From contig CABRHW010000018.1 in the NCBI GenBank assembly GCA_902470765.1, positions 1 to 39,320 of the forward strand: DNA of 39,320 bases. The letters are read 5' to 3'. The notes beneath the pieces were generated by a model. That model searched no databases and was not told the DNA's origin. It was given only the letters and a program-made list of their open reading frames with translations. The first letter of the stretch is position 1; every line of letters begins with the position of its first letter. This document shows positions 32,615-39,320 of the stretch, piece by piece. A program made the translations under genes and the position numbers. The DNA comes from an uncultured Collinsella sp. (GTDB lineage Bacteria > Actinomycetota > Coriobacteriia > Coriobacteriales > Coriobacteriaceae).

Positions 32615-32648
32615 AAAAAAGCCTCCGCAGGTTTCCCCGCGGAGGCTT
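32615..32648 (-). terminator. Terminator of hpt-ftsH
   Basis: GCCTCCGC / GCGGAGGC stem then TTTTTT on the minus strand, 13 bases past the stop. Confidence 0.93.
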
Positions 32649-32660
32649 TCGCCACAAAGA

Positions 32661-34802
32661 CTATTTGTCGGCGTCGGTGTCGGCGTCGGCTTCGGCGACG
32701 GCATGGTCATCGTCAGCATCATCGGATGCGGCGTCGGCATCCTCCTGCATAGCCGCCTGCGCAAATGCGGCGGCATCGGCCGCCAGCTCCTCCTCGCTCA
32801 TACGAGGCGCACGCTTCTTGGTCGGCATGCCGGCAGCCTTGGCGTTGCGCTCCTCCTTGGCCGCCAGGATATCGTCCTCGCGCTCAAGGTAGGCGTCCCA
32901 CTCGTTGTCGAGCAGGGCGTTCACGGCGTCGCCTTCGACGGTCTCGCGCTCAAGCAGCACCTTCGCCATCAAATCGAGCTGATCGCGACGGGCGTCCAGG
33001 ATCTCGACCGCACGACGATGGGCCTCACGCATAATGCGCTGAACCTCGATATCGATGCGGCGCGCCGTCTCCTCGGAGTAATCCTGGTGATCGGCGTAAT
33101 CGCGACCAAGGAACACCTGATGTTGCGCCTCGCCAAACACTTGCGCGCCCAGCTCCTCGCTCATGCCCAGACGTGTAACCATCTCGCGCGCCATCTTGGT
33201 CGCACGCTCCAGGTCATTGCTCGCGCCCGACGTGATGTCATCGCACATGAGCTCCTCGGCAACGCGACCGCCCAAGAACACGGCAAGCTCGTCGAGCATC
33301 TCGTTCTTGGTCTTGAGGAAGTGGTCCTCCTGCGGAAGCTGCAGCGTGTAGCCCAGAGCCTGACCGCGGCTGACGATCGAGATCTTGTGGACCGGATCGG
33401 AGTGCTCCAGGATGTGGCCCACCAGGGCGTGACCGCTCTCGTGGTAGGCAATCGTGGTGCGCTCGGCCTCGGTCATCACGCGACCCTTGCGCTGCGGTCC
33501 GGCAATCACGCGCTCCATCGATTCCTCGACCTCGTCCATCGAGATCACGGAACGATGACGGCGAGCGGCCAGCAACGCAGACTCGTTGAGCAGGTTCGCC
33601 AAATCGGCACCAGTAAAGCCAACGGTCATCTGGGCGAGCTTCTCAAACTTAACGTCCTCGTCCATCGGCTTGTTCTCGGCATGCACGCGCAAGATCTGCT
33701 CGCGGCCCTTCACATCCGGACGGTCGACCGTAACCTGACGGTCAAAACGGCCGGGACGCAGCAATGCCGGATCCAGGATGTCAGGACGGTTGGTCGCAGC
33801 GATCAGGATGACCGACTCGCTTTCCTCAAAGCCGTCCATCTCGACCAGCAGCTGGTTGAGCGTCTGCTCGCGCTCGTCGTGACCGCCGCCCAAGCCAGCT
33901 CCGCGCTGACGTCCCACGGCATCGATCTCATCGATGAAGATGATCGACGGGGCCTGGGACTTGGCCTCCTTAAAGAGGTCACGCACACGGCTGGCGCCGA
34001 CACCTACGAACATCTCGACAAAGTCGGAACCCGAGATGCTAAAGAACGGCACGCCCGCCTCGCCGGCAACGGCCTTGGCCAGCAGCGTTTTACCGGTGCC
34101 CGGAGGGCCAACCAGCAACACGCCACGCGGGATCTTGGCACCCAGCTTGCGATAGCGATCCGGATCGCTCAAAAAGTCACGGATCTCCTCGAGCTCCTCG
34201 ACTGCCTCGTCCACGCCGGCAACGTCTTCAAACTTGACCTTGGGGCGTGTGGCCTCGTTGGTCTTGGCGTTGGTCTTGCCAAGCTGCATGTTCCTGTTGT
34301 TGGCGCCCATCATCTGGCGCATAAAGTAGAACATGATGGCGATAAGGGCGATCGTCGGAAGCACACTCATCGCCAAGTCGCCCCAAAAATCGGGATCGTT
34401 GGTGTTGACGATGTACTTGGTATCGGGGTGCTCCGACATGAGCTCGGCAAGCGAATCGGAGCCGACATAGGTCGAGGAGAAGCTCTTGAGCTCGCTCGTA
34501 TCGCCCTTGTCCTTCTTCGTCTTCCAGTAATGACCCGTCACGCTTCCGTCTTGAACCGTATAGGTCAGATCTTCGACGCGATCCTGCTTGATGGCGCTCA
34601 CCATCTCGCTCGTCGCGAGCTTAACGGTATTGCTAGAATTGGCAAAGCCGGAGCCCATGTTAAAGAAGGCGTAGCCCAGAAGCGCGCAAGCCAAAATAAA
34701 ATACAGCCAGCCCGTACGCGTGGGCTTCTTGCCTCCGGGCATCCCCGGGATCTTAGGCTCCCGGGGAGTCTGGGAATTGTTATCGTTATGGTCGTCGGGC
34801 AT
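32661..34802 (-). CDS. ftsH: ATP-dependent zinc metalloprotease FtsH
   Basis: 713 residues, a membrane-bound AAA+ protease that degrades misfolded membrane and some regulatory proteins. Two membrane helices (about 31-50 and 143-163) flank the outside domain. Walker A GPPGTGKT (232-239), Walker B IIFIDEID (287-294), the SRH arginines RPGRFDR (349-355) and zinc-binding HESGH (454-458) are intact. The C-terminal 60 residues are acidic, Asp/Ala-rich and extra. ATG 34802 begins one base after the hpt stop; GGAGG lies 12 bases upstream, within hpt. The order tilS-hpt-ftsH is conserved in many bacteria. Confidence 0.97.
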   Translation of the reverse strand: MPDDHNDNNSQTPREPKIPGMPGGKKPTRTGWLYFILACALLGYAFFNMGSGFANSSNTVKLATSEMVSAIKQDRVEDLTYTVQDGSVTGHYWKTKKDKGDTSELKSFSSTYVGSDSLAELMSEHPDTKYIVNTNDPDFWGDLAMSVLPTIALIAIMFYFMRQMMGANNRNMQLGKTNAKTNEATRPKVKFEDVAGVDEAVEELEEIRDFLSDPDRYRKLGAKIPRGVLLVGPPGTGKTLLAKAVAGEAGVPFFSISGSDFVEMFVGVGASRVRDLFKEAKSQAPSIIFIDEIDAVGRQRGAGLGGGHDEREQTLNQLLVEMDGFEESESVILIAATNRPDILDPALLRPGRFDRQVTVDRPDVKGREQILRVHAENKPMDEDVKFEKLAQMTVGFTGADLANLLNESALLAARRHRSVISMDEVEESMERVIAGPQRKGRVMTEAERTTIAYHESGHALVGHILEHSDPVHKISIVSRGQALGYTLQLPQEDHFLKTKNEMLDELAVFLGGRVAEELMCDDITSGASNDLERATKMAREMVTRLGMSEELGAQVFGEAQHQVFLGRDYADHQDYSEETARRIDIEVQRIMREAHRRAVEILDARRDQLDLMAKVLLERETVEGDAVNALLDNEWDAYLEREDDILAAKEERNAKAAGMPTKKRAPRMSEEELAADAAAFAQAAMQEDADAASDDADDDHAVAEADADTDADK

Positions 34803-34803
34803 C

Positions 34804-35352
34804 TTACGAATAAACCTCCGGTTTCAAAATGCCCAGATACGGAAGGTTACGATAGCGCTCGGCATAGTCGAGGCCGTAGCCCACCACAAAGGCATCGGGG
34901 CAATGGGTTCCAACATACTTGGGCGTGATGGCCGAGGTGCGGTCCTCAACGTCCTTCCACAGGAAGGCAGCGACCTCCAGCGAAGCGGGCTTGCGGCTCT
35001 CGAGGTTCTTCATCAGGTACTTGAGGGTCAGGCCCGAGTCCAGAATGTCCTCGACGATCAGCACGTCGCGACCACGGATGTCGATATCCAGATCCTTAAT
35101 GATACGCACGATGCCCGAAGACTTCACACCGTCGCCATAGCTCGAAACAGCCATGAAATCGATGTTGGTCGGTAGCTCAATCTTGCGCATCAGGTCGCCC
35201 ATAAAGACAACGGCACCGCGCAGAACCGCGATCAGCACCAGATCCTTACCCGCGTAGTCGCGAGTGATCTCCTCGCCCAGGCGAGAAACGATGCCGTCGA
35301 TATCCTCCTGCGTAAACAGAACCTTCTCGATATCCGGATGTTGAGAAGCCAT
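34804..35352 (-). CDS. hpt: Hypoxanthine phosphoribosyltransferase
   Basis: 182 residues. It salvages hypoxanthine and guanine with PRPP. The PRPP loop is VLIVEDILDSGLTL (about 96-109). Other marks are LIAVLRGAVVFMGDL, the flexible loop VSSYGDGVKSSG and the purine contact KYVGTHCPDAFVVGYGLDY. AAAGGG precedes ATG 35352. It forms an operon with ftsH and probably also with tilS 148 bases upstream, although that gap may hold its own promoter (TAGAAT near 35415). Confidence 0.96.
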   Translation of the reverse strand: MASQHPDIEKVLFTQEDIDGIVSRLGEEITRDYAGKDLVLIAVLRGAVVFMGDLMRKIELPTNIDFMAVSSYGDGVKSSGIVRIIKDLDIDIRGRDVLIVEDILDSGLTLKYLMKNLESRKPASLEVAAFLWKDVEDRTSAITPKYVGTHCPDAFVVGYGLDYAERYRNLPYLGILKPEVYS

Positions 35353-35500
35353 GACAACCCTTTCTTGTGCTTAATCGCCCACACACCGCCGTATGGACGC
35401 GAACTACACATTCTAGCAGCGCACGGGGTATATTTTCCAGCCCGCGCACCATCAGCGCGGGAATACCGTCAACGCCGCACAGAACAGCTGGTGCGAGGGG

Positions 35501-37039
35501 CTAATCCGCGTCAACCACGCGAAGCAGATAAGCCACACGCGTCGCCGCCGTGCATTTAAAACGTTCGTCCGCGCGAACTCCGGCGACCCACACCACAGCA
35601 CCTCCCGGCGCCGTCCTCACCACGGGCACGCCGGCGCGCTCGGAAACGGGAATGCGAGCCTCGCCTAGCAAGTCGGATACCTTCTTGCTTCGGCCACTCA
35701 TTCCTAACGGGCACATCACGTCTCCCGGTGCGGGACCGTCCACCCACAGGCGCGCCAATCGCGCCTCTGCAGGGATCTCGCCACGCGAGCCCGCCAGGAT
35801 CCGCTCACTATCGCTGTCGGCAAAACCCAGGGCAGCCGCGTCTACCAAAGCTGTCACTTCCCCGGCAGCCGCAAGCTCACGGGCGCGGCGCACGATATCG
35901 CATCCCGGCTCAACGGCCATCGGCTCTGCGACCAGCATGCGCCCCCCGCCCAACGGCAAACGACCGGGTATGGTAATCCAGTCCGCAACCAGCCCCTCAC
36001 GAGCCGCCGGCGCCTTAAACGCTAGCATGCCAAACTCGACGCGCGCGTCAATTCCCGCCGGAAGCGTGACCGAGCCTGTGCCTTCGGCAACGCAGGAAAG
36101 GACTCGCTCCACATGTCGCATCTCGGGACGAGCGTCCGGATCGATGCGTTTGATCGCCAGTCGCACGATGCGCCGCGCGATTACCACCTCGGCCGCAGCA
36201 AGGCGCCTGGCATCGAGCACCAGTGCGCCCGCTGCCTCCTTGCGCAGGCAGCTTCGAAACGCCTGCGCCGACAGCTGGGATAGAAACGCGTCTTCGTCAC
36301 CCAAGATCTCACAGGCGGCGCCAATCGTCTTGCACACGCTCGCATTACGCTGTGCCACCACTGGCATTACCCGATGGCGCACGTAGTTTCGCAGATACGA
36401 GATATCCTCATTGCTCTCGTCTTCACGCCACGGCTGACCATGTACCTGTAGATAGCCCACGAGCTCGCCATGAGTTAGGTCGAGCAAGGGACGCACCACG
36501 ATATTCCTCCGGCGAGGAATGCTCGATAGACCAGCGGGCCCTGAACCCTTAATCGCGTTCATCAAAAACGTTTCCGCGCGATCCGAAGACGTGTGCGCGG
36601 TGCAGATACGAGCCGCCGTTCGCGGCGCCCCCGTCTGGGCGCAGAGTTCGCGAACATACCTCCGCGCCGCGGCATAGCGCACCTCGCGGGCCGCGGCCTC
36701 AATATTGCCCGACTCCCCATCAAAATAAGCGTGCTCCACACACAGCGGTAAACCATATTGCGCGCAGAGCTCACGCACAAAGGCCTCGTCGCCATCGGAC
36801 GCCTTGCCGCGCAGATGATGGTTTACATGCAGCACATGCAGGCGCTCGCGAGCAATGGGGGCAACACCGCGTCCGTCTTGGATATCCAGCTTTGATGTGC
36901 ACGCCATAAGAAGCAGTGCCGTCGAGTCCGCGCCGCCTGATACCATGAGCACGACAGGAGCAGCCTGCTGTCTTGTCCGGGTCTCATCGACTGCCCCAGG
37001 CACGGCATGGTGTCCATAATGCTGAGATACCGTAGGCAT
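35501..37039 (-). CDS. tilS: tRNA(Ile)-lysidine synthetase
   Basis: 512 residues. It attaches lysine to C34 of tRNA-Ile(CAU), changing it to read AUA. The PP-loop is MVSGGADSTALLL (about 32-44). HVNHHLRG, TAHTSSDRAETFLMNAIKGSG and the RPLLDLTHGELVGYL segment are typical. The C-terminal domain ends with LGMSGRSKKVSDLLGEARIPVSERAGVPVV, the family's end domain. ATG 37039 has GAGGAGG close upstream. It is divergent from the YycJ-type gene with only 48 bases between starts. Confidence 0.95.
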   Translation of the reverse strand: MPTVSQHYGHHAVPGAVDETRTRQQAAPVVLMVSGGADSTALLLMACTSKLDIQDGRGVAPIARERLHVLHVNHHLRGKASDGDEAFVRELCAQYGLPLCVEHAYFDGESGNIEAAAREVRYAAARRYVRELCAQTGAPRTAARICTAHTSSDRAETFLMNAIKGSGPAGLSSIPRRRNIVVRPLLDLTHGELVGYLQVHGQPWREDESNEDISYLRNYVRHRVMPVVAQRNASVCKTIGAACEILGDEDAFLSQLSAQAFRSCLRKEAAGALVLDARRLAAAEVVIARRIVRLAIKRIDPDARPEMRHVERVLSCVAEGTGSVTLPAGIDARVEFGMLAFKAPAAREGLVADWITIPGRLPLGGGRMLVAEPMAVEPGCDIVRRARELAAAGEVTALVDAAALGFADSDSERILAGSRGEIPAEARLARLWVDGPAPGDVMCPLGMSGRSKKVSDLLGEARIPVSERAGVPVVRTAPGGAVVWVAGVRADERFKCTAATRVAYLLRVVDAD

Positions 37040-37087
37040 TTGCTTCCTCCTCTATTCGTCCGCACCCATTGTATCCTTTGGAATTTT

Positions 37088-37897
37088 ATGTCTCGTCTGC
37101 ACCTTCATATCCTCGGCAGTGGCTCTAAAGGCAACTGCGCACTCATCGAGGGCCCGCAGGGGCTCATTATGGTCGATGACGGACTGTCTCGCCGCGAGAC
37201 ATTAAAGCGCATGGCAGAACTGGGGCTCTCGACAGACAACGTCTCGGCTCTTCTCATTACTCATGAGCATAGCGATCACATCAAGGGCCTCGATGTCTGG
37301 TGCAAGCACTGGCACGGCCCCCTCTTTGCCAGCAGGGGCACTCTTTCGAACAAAGAAAATCTTTCGCATCTGCCTGTCGAGGAATTCGATCCCGGCGACG
37401 CCCTATCCATTGCCGGCATCCACGTGCAAACCTACTCAACATCACACGATGTCATCAATCCAGTCGGTTATCGATTCGACGCCCTCGATGATTCCATCGG
37501 CTTTGCCACCGACACCGGAGAGCTAACGAGCCAAGCCATGAAAACCCTCAAAGATTGTCGAGTCCTCGCGCTCGAAAGCAACCATGATGTGACCATGCTA
37601 CGCGAGGGAGAATATCCCCGCTTTCTTCAGGAGCGCATCCTGTCTGCAAGGGGACACCTCTCCAATGGCCAAGCCGCCGAAGCCGCGCGCGAACTTGTTA
37701 CCGATCGCACCGAACAGCTCATTGCCATGCATATCAGCCAAGATAACAATCGTCCGAGCCTTACCGTCAAAAGCTATGCCAAAGCTCTAGCCGCAACCCT
37801 GGATGACGAGGTCGGCAGCTCCGCAACCCTTCTCCAAGGATCGCGAAAACTCTCGATACGCCCCGCAAGCCAGCATCGGCCAGTAACCATTCAATAG
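37088..37897 (+). CDS. YycJ/WalJ-type metallo-beta-lactamase-fold hydrolase
   Basis: 269 residues. It opens with LHILGSGSKGNCALIEGPQG, then THEHSDHIKGL (the HxHxDH metal motif, with Glu in the second place), STSHDVINPVGYRF and FATDTGELTSQAMKTL. These are the marks of the YycJ group, an exonuclease-like hydrolase. In Firmicutes the gene sits with the WalKR system; here it does not. I start at ATG 37088, although the Shine-Dalgarno (TTTGGAA) is weak; the longer frame overlaps tilS. Confidence 0.92.
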   Translation: MSRLHLHILGSGSKGNCALIEGPQGLIMVDDGLSRRETLKRMAELGLSTDNVSALLITHEHSDHIKGLDVWCKHWHGPLFASRGTLSNKENLSHLPVEEFDPGDALSIAGIHVQTYSTSHDVINPVGYRFDALDDSIGFATDTGELTSQAMKTLKDCRVLALESNHDVTMLREGEYPRFLQERILSARGHLSNGQAAEAARELVTDRTEQLIAMHISQDNNRPSLTVKSYAKALAATLDDEVGSSATLLQGSRKLSIRPASQHRPVTIQ

Positions 37898-37906
37898 ACT
37901 GTCCTA

Positions 37907-37956
37907 GACAGCAAAAGGGGCCGAGAATCGCTTCCCAGCCCCTTTTGCTGTCTTTT
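37907..37956 (+). terminator. Terminator of the YycJ-type gene
   Basis: 15-bp perfect stem GACAGCAAAAGGGGC and complement followed by TTTT. The T-rich arm also suits the convergent hsp20 gene. Confidence 0.93.
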
Positions 37957-37979
37957 AATAGCGCAGAACACCAACGAAG

Positions 37980-38411
37980 TTAGTCGATGGAGATCTTCGT
38001 AACGTTCTTCTTCTCGACGATCTTGGGGACCGTAACGGTCAGGATGCCGTCAGCGTACTTAGCCGAGAGGCCCTCGCTCGAAGCGTCCTTTAGATACACG
38101 CCACGCGTCGCGCTGTACGAGCTGAACTCCTTCTGCAGGAAGTTCTTGCCCTCGTTCTCCTCGTCTTCCTCGACATTCACGCTAATGGACAGACGACCCT
38201 CGTTAAGCTCGACATCGATATCGTCCTTGGCGACGCCGGTCAGATAAGCCTTGACCTCATAGCCGTCGCCCTTATCCTCAACGTCAACGGGAAACGCCTT
38301 GGAAGCAATCGAGTTGTTTGCAAGGTCAGTCATATCATCAAACAGATCGAACAGCGAGCTAGCAGAAGGACGAACGCCAAAAACCGAACGATAAGGAACC
38401 ATGCTTGCCAT
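37980..38411 (-). CDS. Hsp20/alpha-crystallin family small heat-shock protein
   Basis: 143 residues. A short N-terminal arm (PYRSVFGVRPSASSLFDLFDDM) is followed by the alpha-crystallin domain from about 38: FPVDVEDKGDGYEVKAYLTGVAKDDIDVELNEGRLSISV, then GVYLKDASSEGLSAKYADGILTVTVPK. It holds unfolding proteins without ATP. ATG 38411 has AAGGAG upstream. The long AT-rich promoter has inverted repeats that could bind a heat-shock repressor. Confidence 0.94.
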   Translation of the reverse strand: MASMVPYRSVFGVRPSASSLFDLFDDMTDLANNSIASKAFPVDVEDKGDGYEVKAYLTGVAKDDIDVELNEGRLSISVNVEEDEENEGKNFLQKEFSSYSATRGVYLKDASSEGLSAKYADGILTVTVPKIVEKKNVTKISID

Positions 38412-38478
38412 GTTTACCACTCCTTTTAAGGACTGCCGAGTCATCTTCTAGGTGACTGGGACTTCTTTTGACGCTCTT

Positions 38479-38566
38479 ATATATGCCCACCCAGTGCTCA
38501 TATATACATCGACTATAAAGTTTTTTGAGTCTAGTACTATAAGCATATCTAAGTGTGTTTGACTCA
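38479..38566 (-). promoter_or_regulatory. Inverted repeats upstream of hsp20
   Basis: ATATATG (38479) / CATATAT (38499) with a 13-base spacer, and TGAGTC (38526) / GACTCA (38561). They lie within the hsp20 upstream region. They do not match the HspR HAIR consensus (CTTGAGT-N7-ACTCAAG) exactly, although TTGAGT is present once. Confidence 0.4.
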
Positions 38567-38688
38567 GGTTTTAATAAGGTTAAGGTTCTTTGAACCAGAG
38601 CTTAAATAACAAGTATGTTCACAGCTACAAATAGCAAGGGGCTTACAATGAGCGCGTACACGTTGTTGGTAACGAGCTAAAGGGCATC

Positions 38689-39156
38689 ATGGACGACCAA
38701 AACCAGAACAAAATGTTTATGCAGACGCAGGGGGAAGATACTTCCACGCAGCCGCCGCGGTTCCATCGCCCCCACATCTCGCAAGAGCCCATTAATGATC
38801 CGGAGCCCGAGTATGTGACGAGAAATCGATATCAAACGCTCGAGGATGCCCAAACGGGACGTAAACATATGGGCGTCGCCTCGGGAGACCCTGTATATCT
38901 GAAAGACGCACCATTATCTAAAAACAGCGCAGCTAGTGATGAGCCGATGAAAGCATCCGCCGCTCATCAACAAAGAGGTCCTCGACCAAAGCAAACCTTG
39001 ACGCATTCGGCTCGCTATCTCGAAACGCCAAAACAGGGAAAATCAATCTTCGTTTCATCAAGTAAACGACGCAAGCAGCATCGACTGACAATCCTGCTTT
39101 TGATCATTGCAGCCATAGCAATTGCCCTTGTTATTCGTTTTATTTTCTTTAAATAA
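38689..39156 (+). CDS. Tail-anchored small membrane protein of unknown function
   Basis: 155 residues. The first 120 are polar, Gln/Pro/Lys-rich and probably disordered. A basic stretch (SSSKRRKQHRL) is followed by one membrane helix (about 132-152, LTILLLIIAAIAIALVIRFIFF) ending in FK, so the N-terminal part should be inside the cell. I do not recognise a family. AAGGG precedes ATG 38689, and TACAAT at 38644 is a likely -10. It is AT-richer than its neighbours. A ten-residue frame (38648) precedes it and may be chance. Confidence 0.75.
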   Translation: MDDQNQNKMFMQTQGEDTSTQPPRFHRPHISQEPINDPEPEYVTRNRYQTLEDAQTGRKHMGVASGDPVYLKDAPLSKNSAASDEPMKASAAHQQRGPRPKQTLTHSARYLETPKQGKSIFVSSSKRRKQHRLTILLLIIAAIAIALVIRFIFFK

Positions 39157-39219
39157 AAGCTCAATACCAAAAAGAATTAAATCGTCTGGTGTAAATGAGT
39201 CATTTATGCCCGTAAACGC

Positions 39220-39251
39220 AAAAAAGGGGGAGGCCGCGAGGCCTCCCCCTT
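39220..39251 (-). terminator. Strong terminator for a gene entering from the right
   Basis: 10-bp GC stem GGGGGAGGCC / GGCCTCCCCC with a 4-base loop, then TTTTTT on the minus strand. Confidence 0.93.
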
Positions 39252-39253
39252 CT

Positions 39254-39320
39254 CAGTTCAAGCGCACGGCTCGGTGCCGTCCACCGGTCAGCGGCGCCCT
39301 GGCCTCCCACGGGCTGGCCC
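39254..39320 (-). other. Unidentified 3' end at the right edge
   Basis: The minus strand is open to a TGA just before the terminator, ending APLTGGRHRAVRLN, but with rare codons (AGG, GGA, CGA). The same bases contain GCTGACCGGT and GCTTGAAC, which recall the 3' end of 23S rRNA, without the invariant GGTACTAAT. I cannot decide between a protein end and an RNA. Confidence 0.2.

Noticed and set aside
32598..34928. 776-codon plus-strand frame opposite ftsH
   Set aside because: Shadow frame of ftsH and hpt; its His/Leu/Gly-rich translation has no family features.
39254..39320. 3' end of 23S rRNA on the minus strand
   Set aside because: GCTGACCGGT and GCTTGAAC fit, but the invariant GGTACTAAT is replaced and a terminator follows directly with no 5S gene.

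Overview
The window is GC-rich, densely coded bacterial DNA. Its gene set and protein flavour suggest a gut coriobacterium (Actinomycetota, Coriobacteriia), most likely a Collinsella. This is inference from recognised protein families, actinobacterial-style signal sequences, GC-ending codons and the gene order; no 16S or other marker is present to prove it. I see no prophage, transposase gene, CRISPR array or plasmid function. The content is chromosomal housekeeping, transport and regulation, with an unusual number of palindromic elements between the genes.

Layout. 1-640: a gene-free block built of three successive long imperfect inverted repeats. 640-3.9 kb: a fused TadA-glycerate kinase gene, tRNA-Ser(UGA), a TetR-type regulator and lemA. 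4-7.3 kb: branched-chain aminotransferase (ilvE), a DedA membrane protein and serine acetyltransferase (cysE). 7.4-11.7 kb: a MarR-controlled operon for a heterodimeric ABC exporter with one consensus and one degenerate ATP site. 11.8-17.1 kb: a small conserved-looking protein, a nitroreductase, a single-span membrane protein, a Fis-type regulator with a dead AAA+ core, and a YeiH-type exporter divergent from a GntR/FCD regulator. 17.2-23.7 kb: glmS, a LacI-type regulator, a HAD phosphatase/mutase, the nickel-pincer cofactor sulfur transferase larE, and an exported or anchored DNA/RNA nuclease. 23.8-28.4 kb: an EF-G-like protein with degenerate GTPase motifs, then an amino-acid ABC importer operon (binding lipoprotein, permease, ATPase). 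28.8-32.5 kb: an RlmD-type rRNA methyltransferase, a PHP hydrolase and an aspartate-type aminotransferase. 32.6-38.4 kb: the conserved order tilS-hpt-ftsH, a divergent YycJ-type metallo-hydrolase and an Hsp20 chaperone. 38.7-39.2 kb: a small tail-anchored protein. The right edge holds a strong minus-strand terminator and the 3' end of something that cannot be identified from 67 bases.

How the genes work together. Most units are one to three genes with recognisable terminators. Clear operons are marR-ABC-ABC (TAATG overlap, then a 1-nt gap), binding protein-permease-ATPase (TAATG overlap, then 8-nt overlap) and hpt-ftsH (1-nt gap).

The most interesting non-coding signal is a set of intergenic hairpins that share a GGGAC(AG) core. 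Three copies (17.08, 19.24 and 22.47 kb) are clearly one family of about 52 bp. They have a conserved tail beyond the hairpin and a compensatory base-pair change in the stem. Three further palindromes (7.39, 12.95 and 32.54 kb) share only the core. They look like REP-type elements moved by a RAYT/IS200-like transposase elsewhere in the genome; that assignment is inference. A separate 136-bp nested palindrome lies at 28.53 kb.
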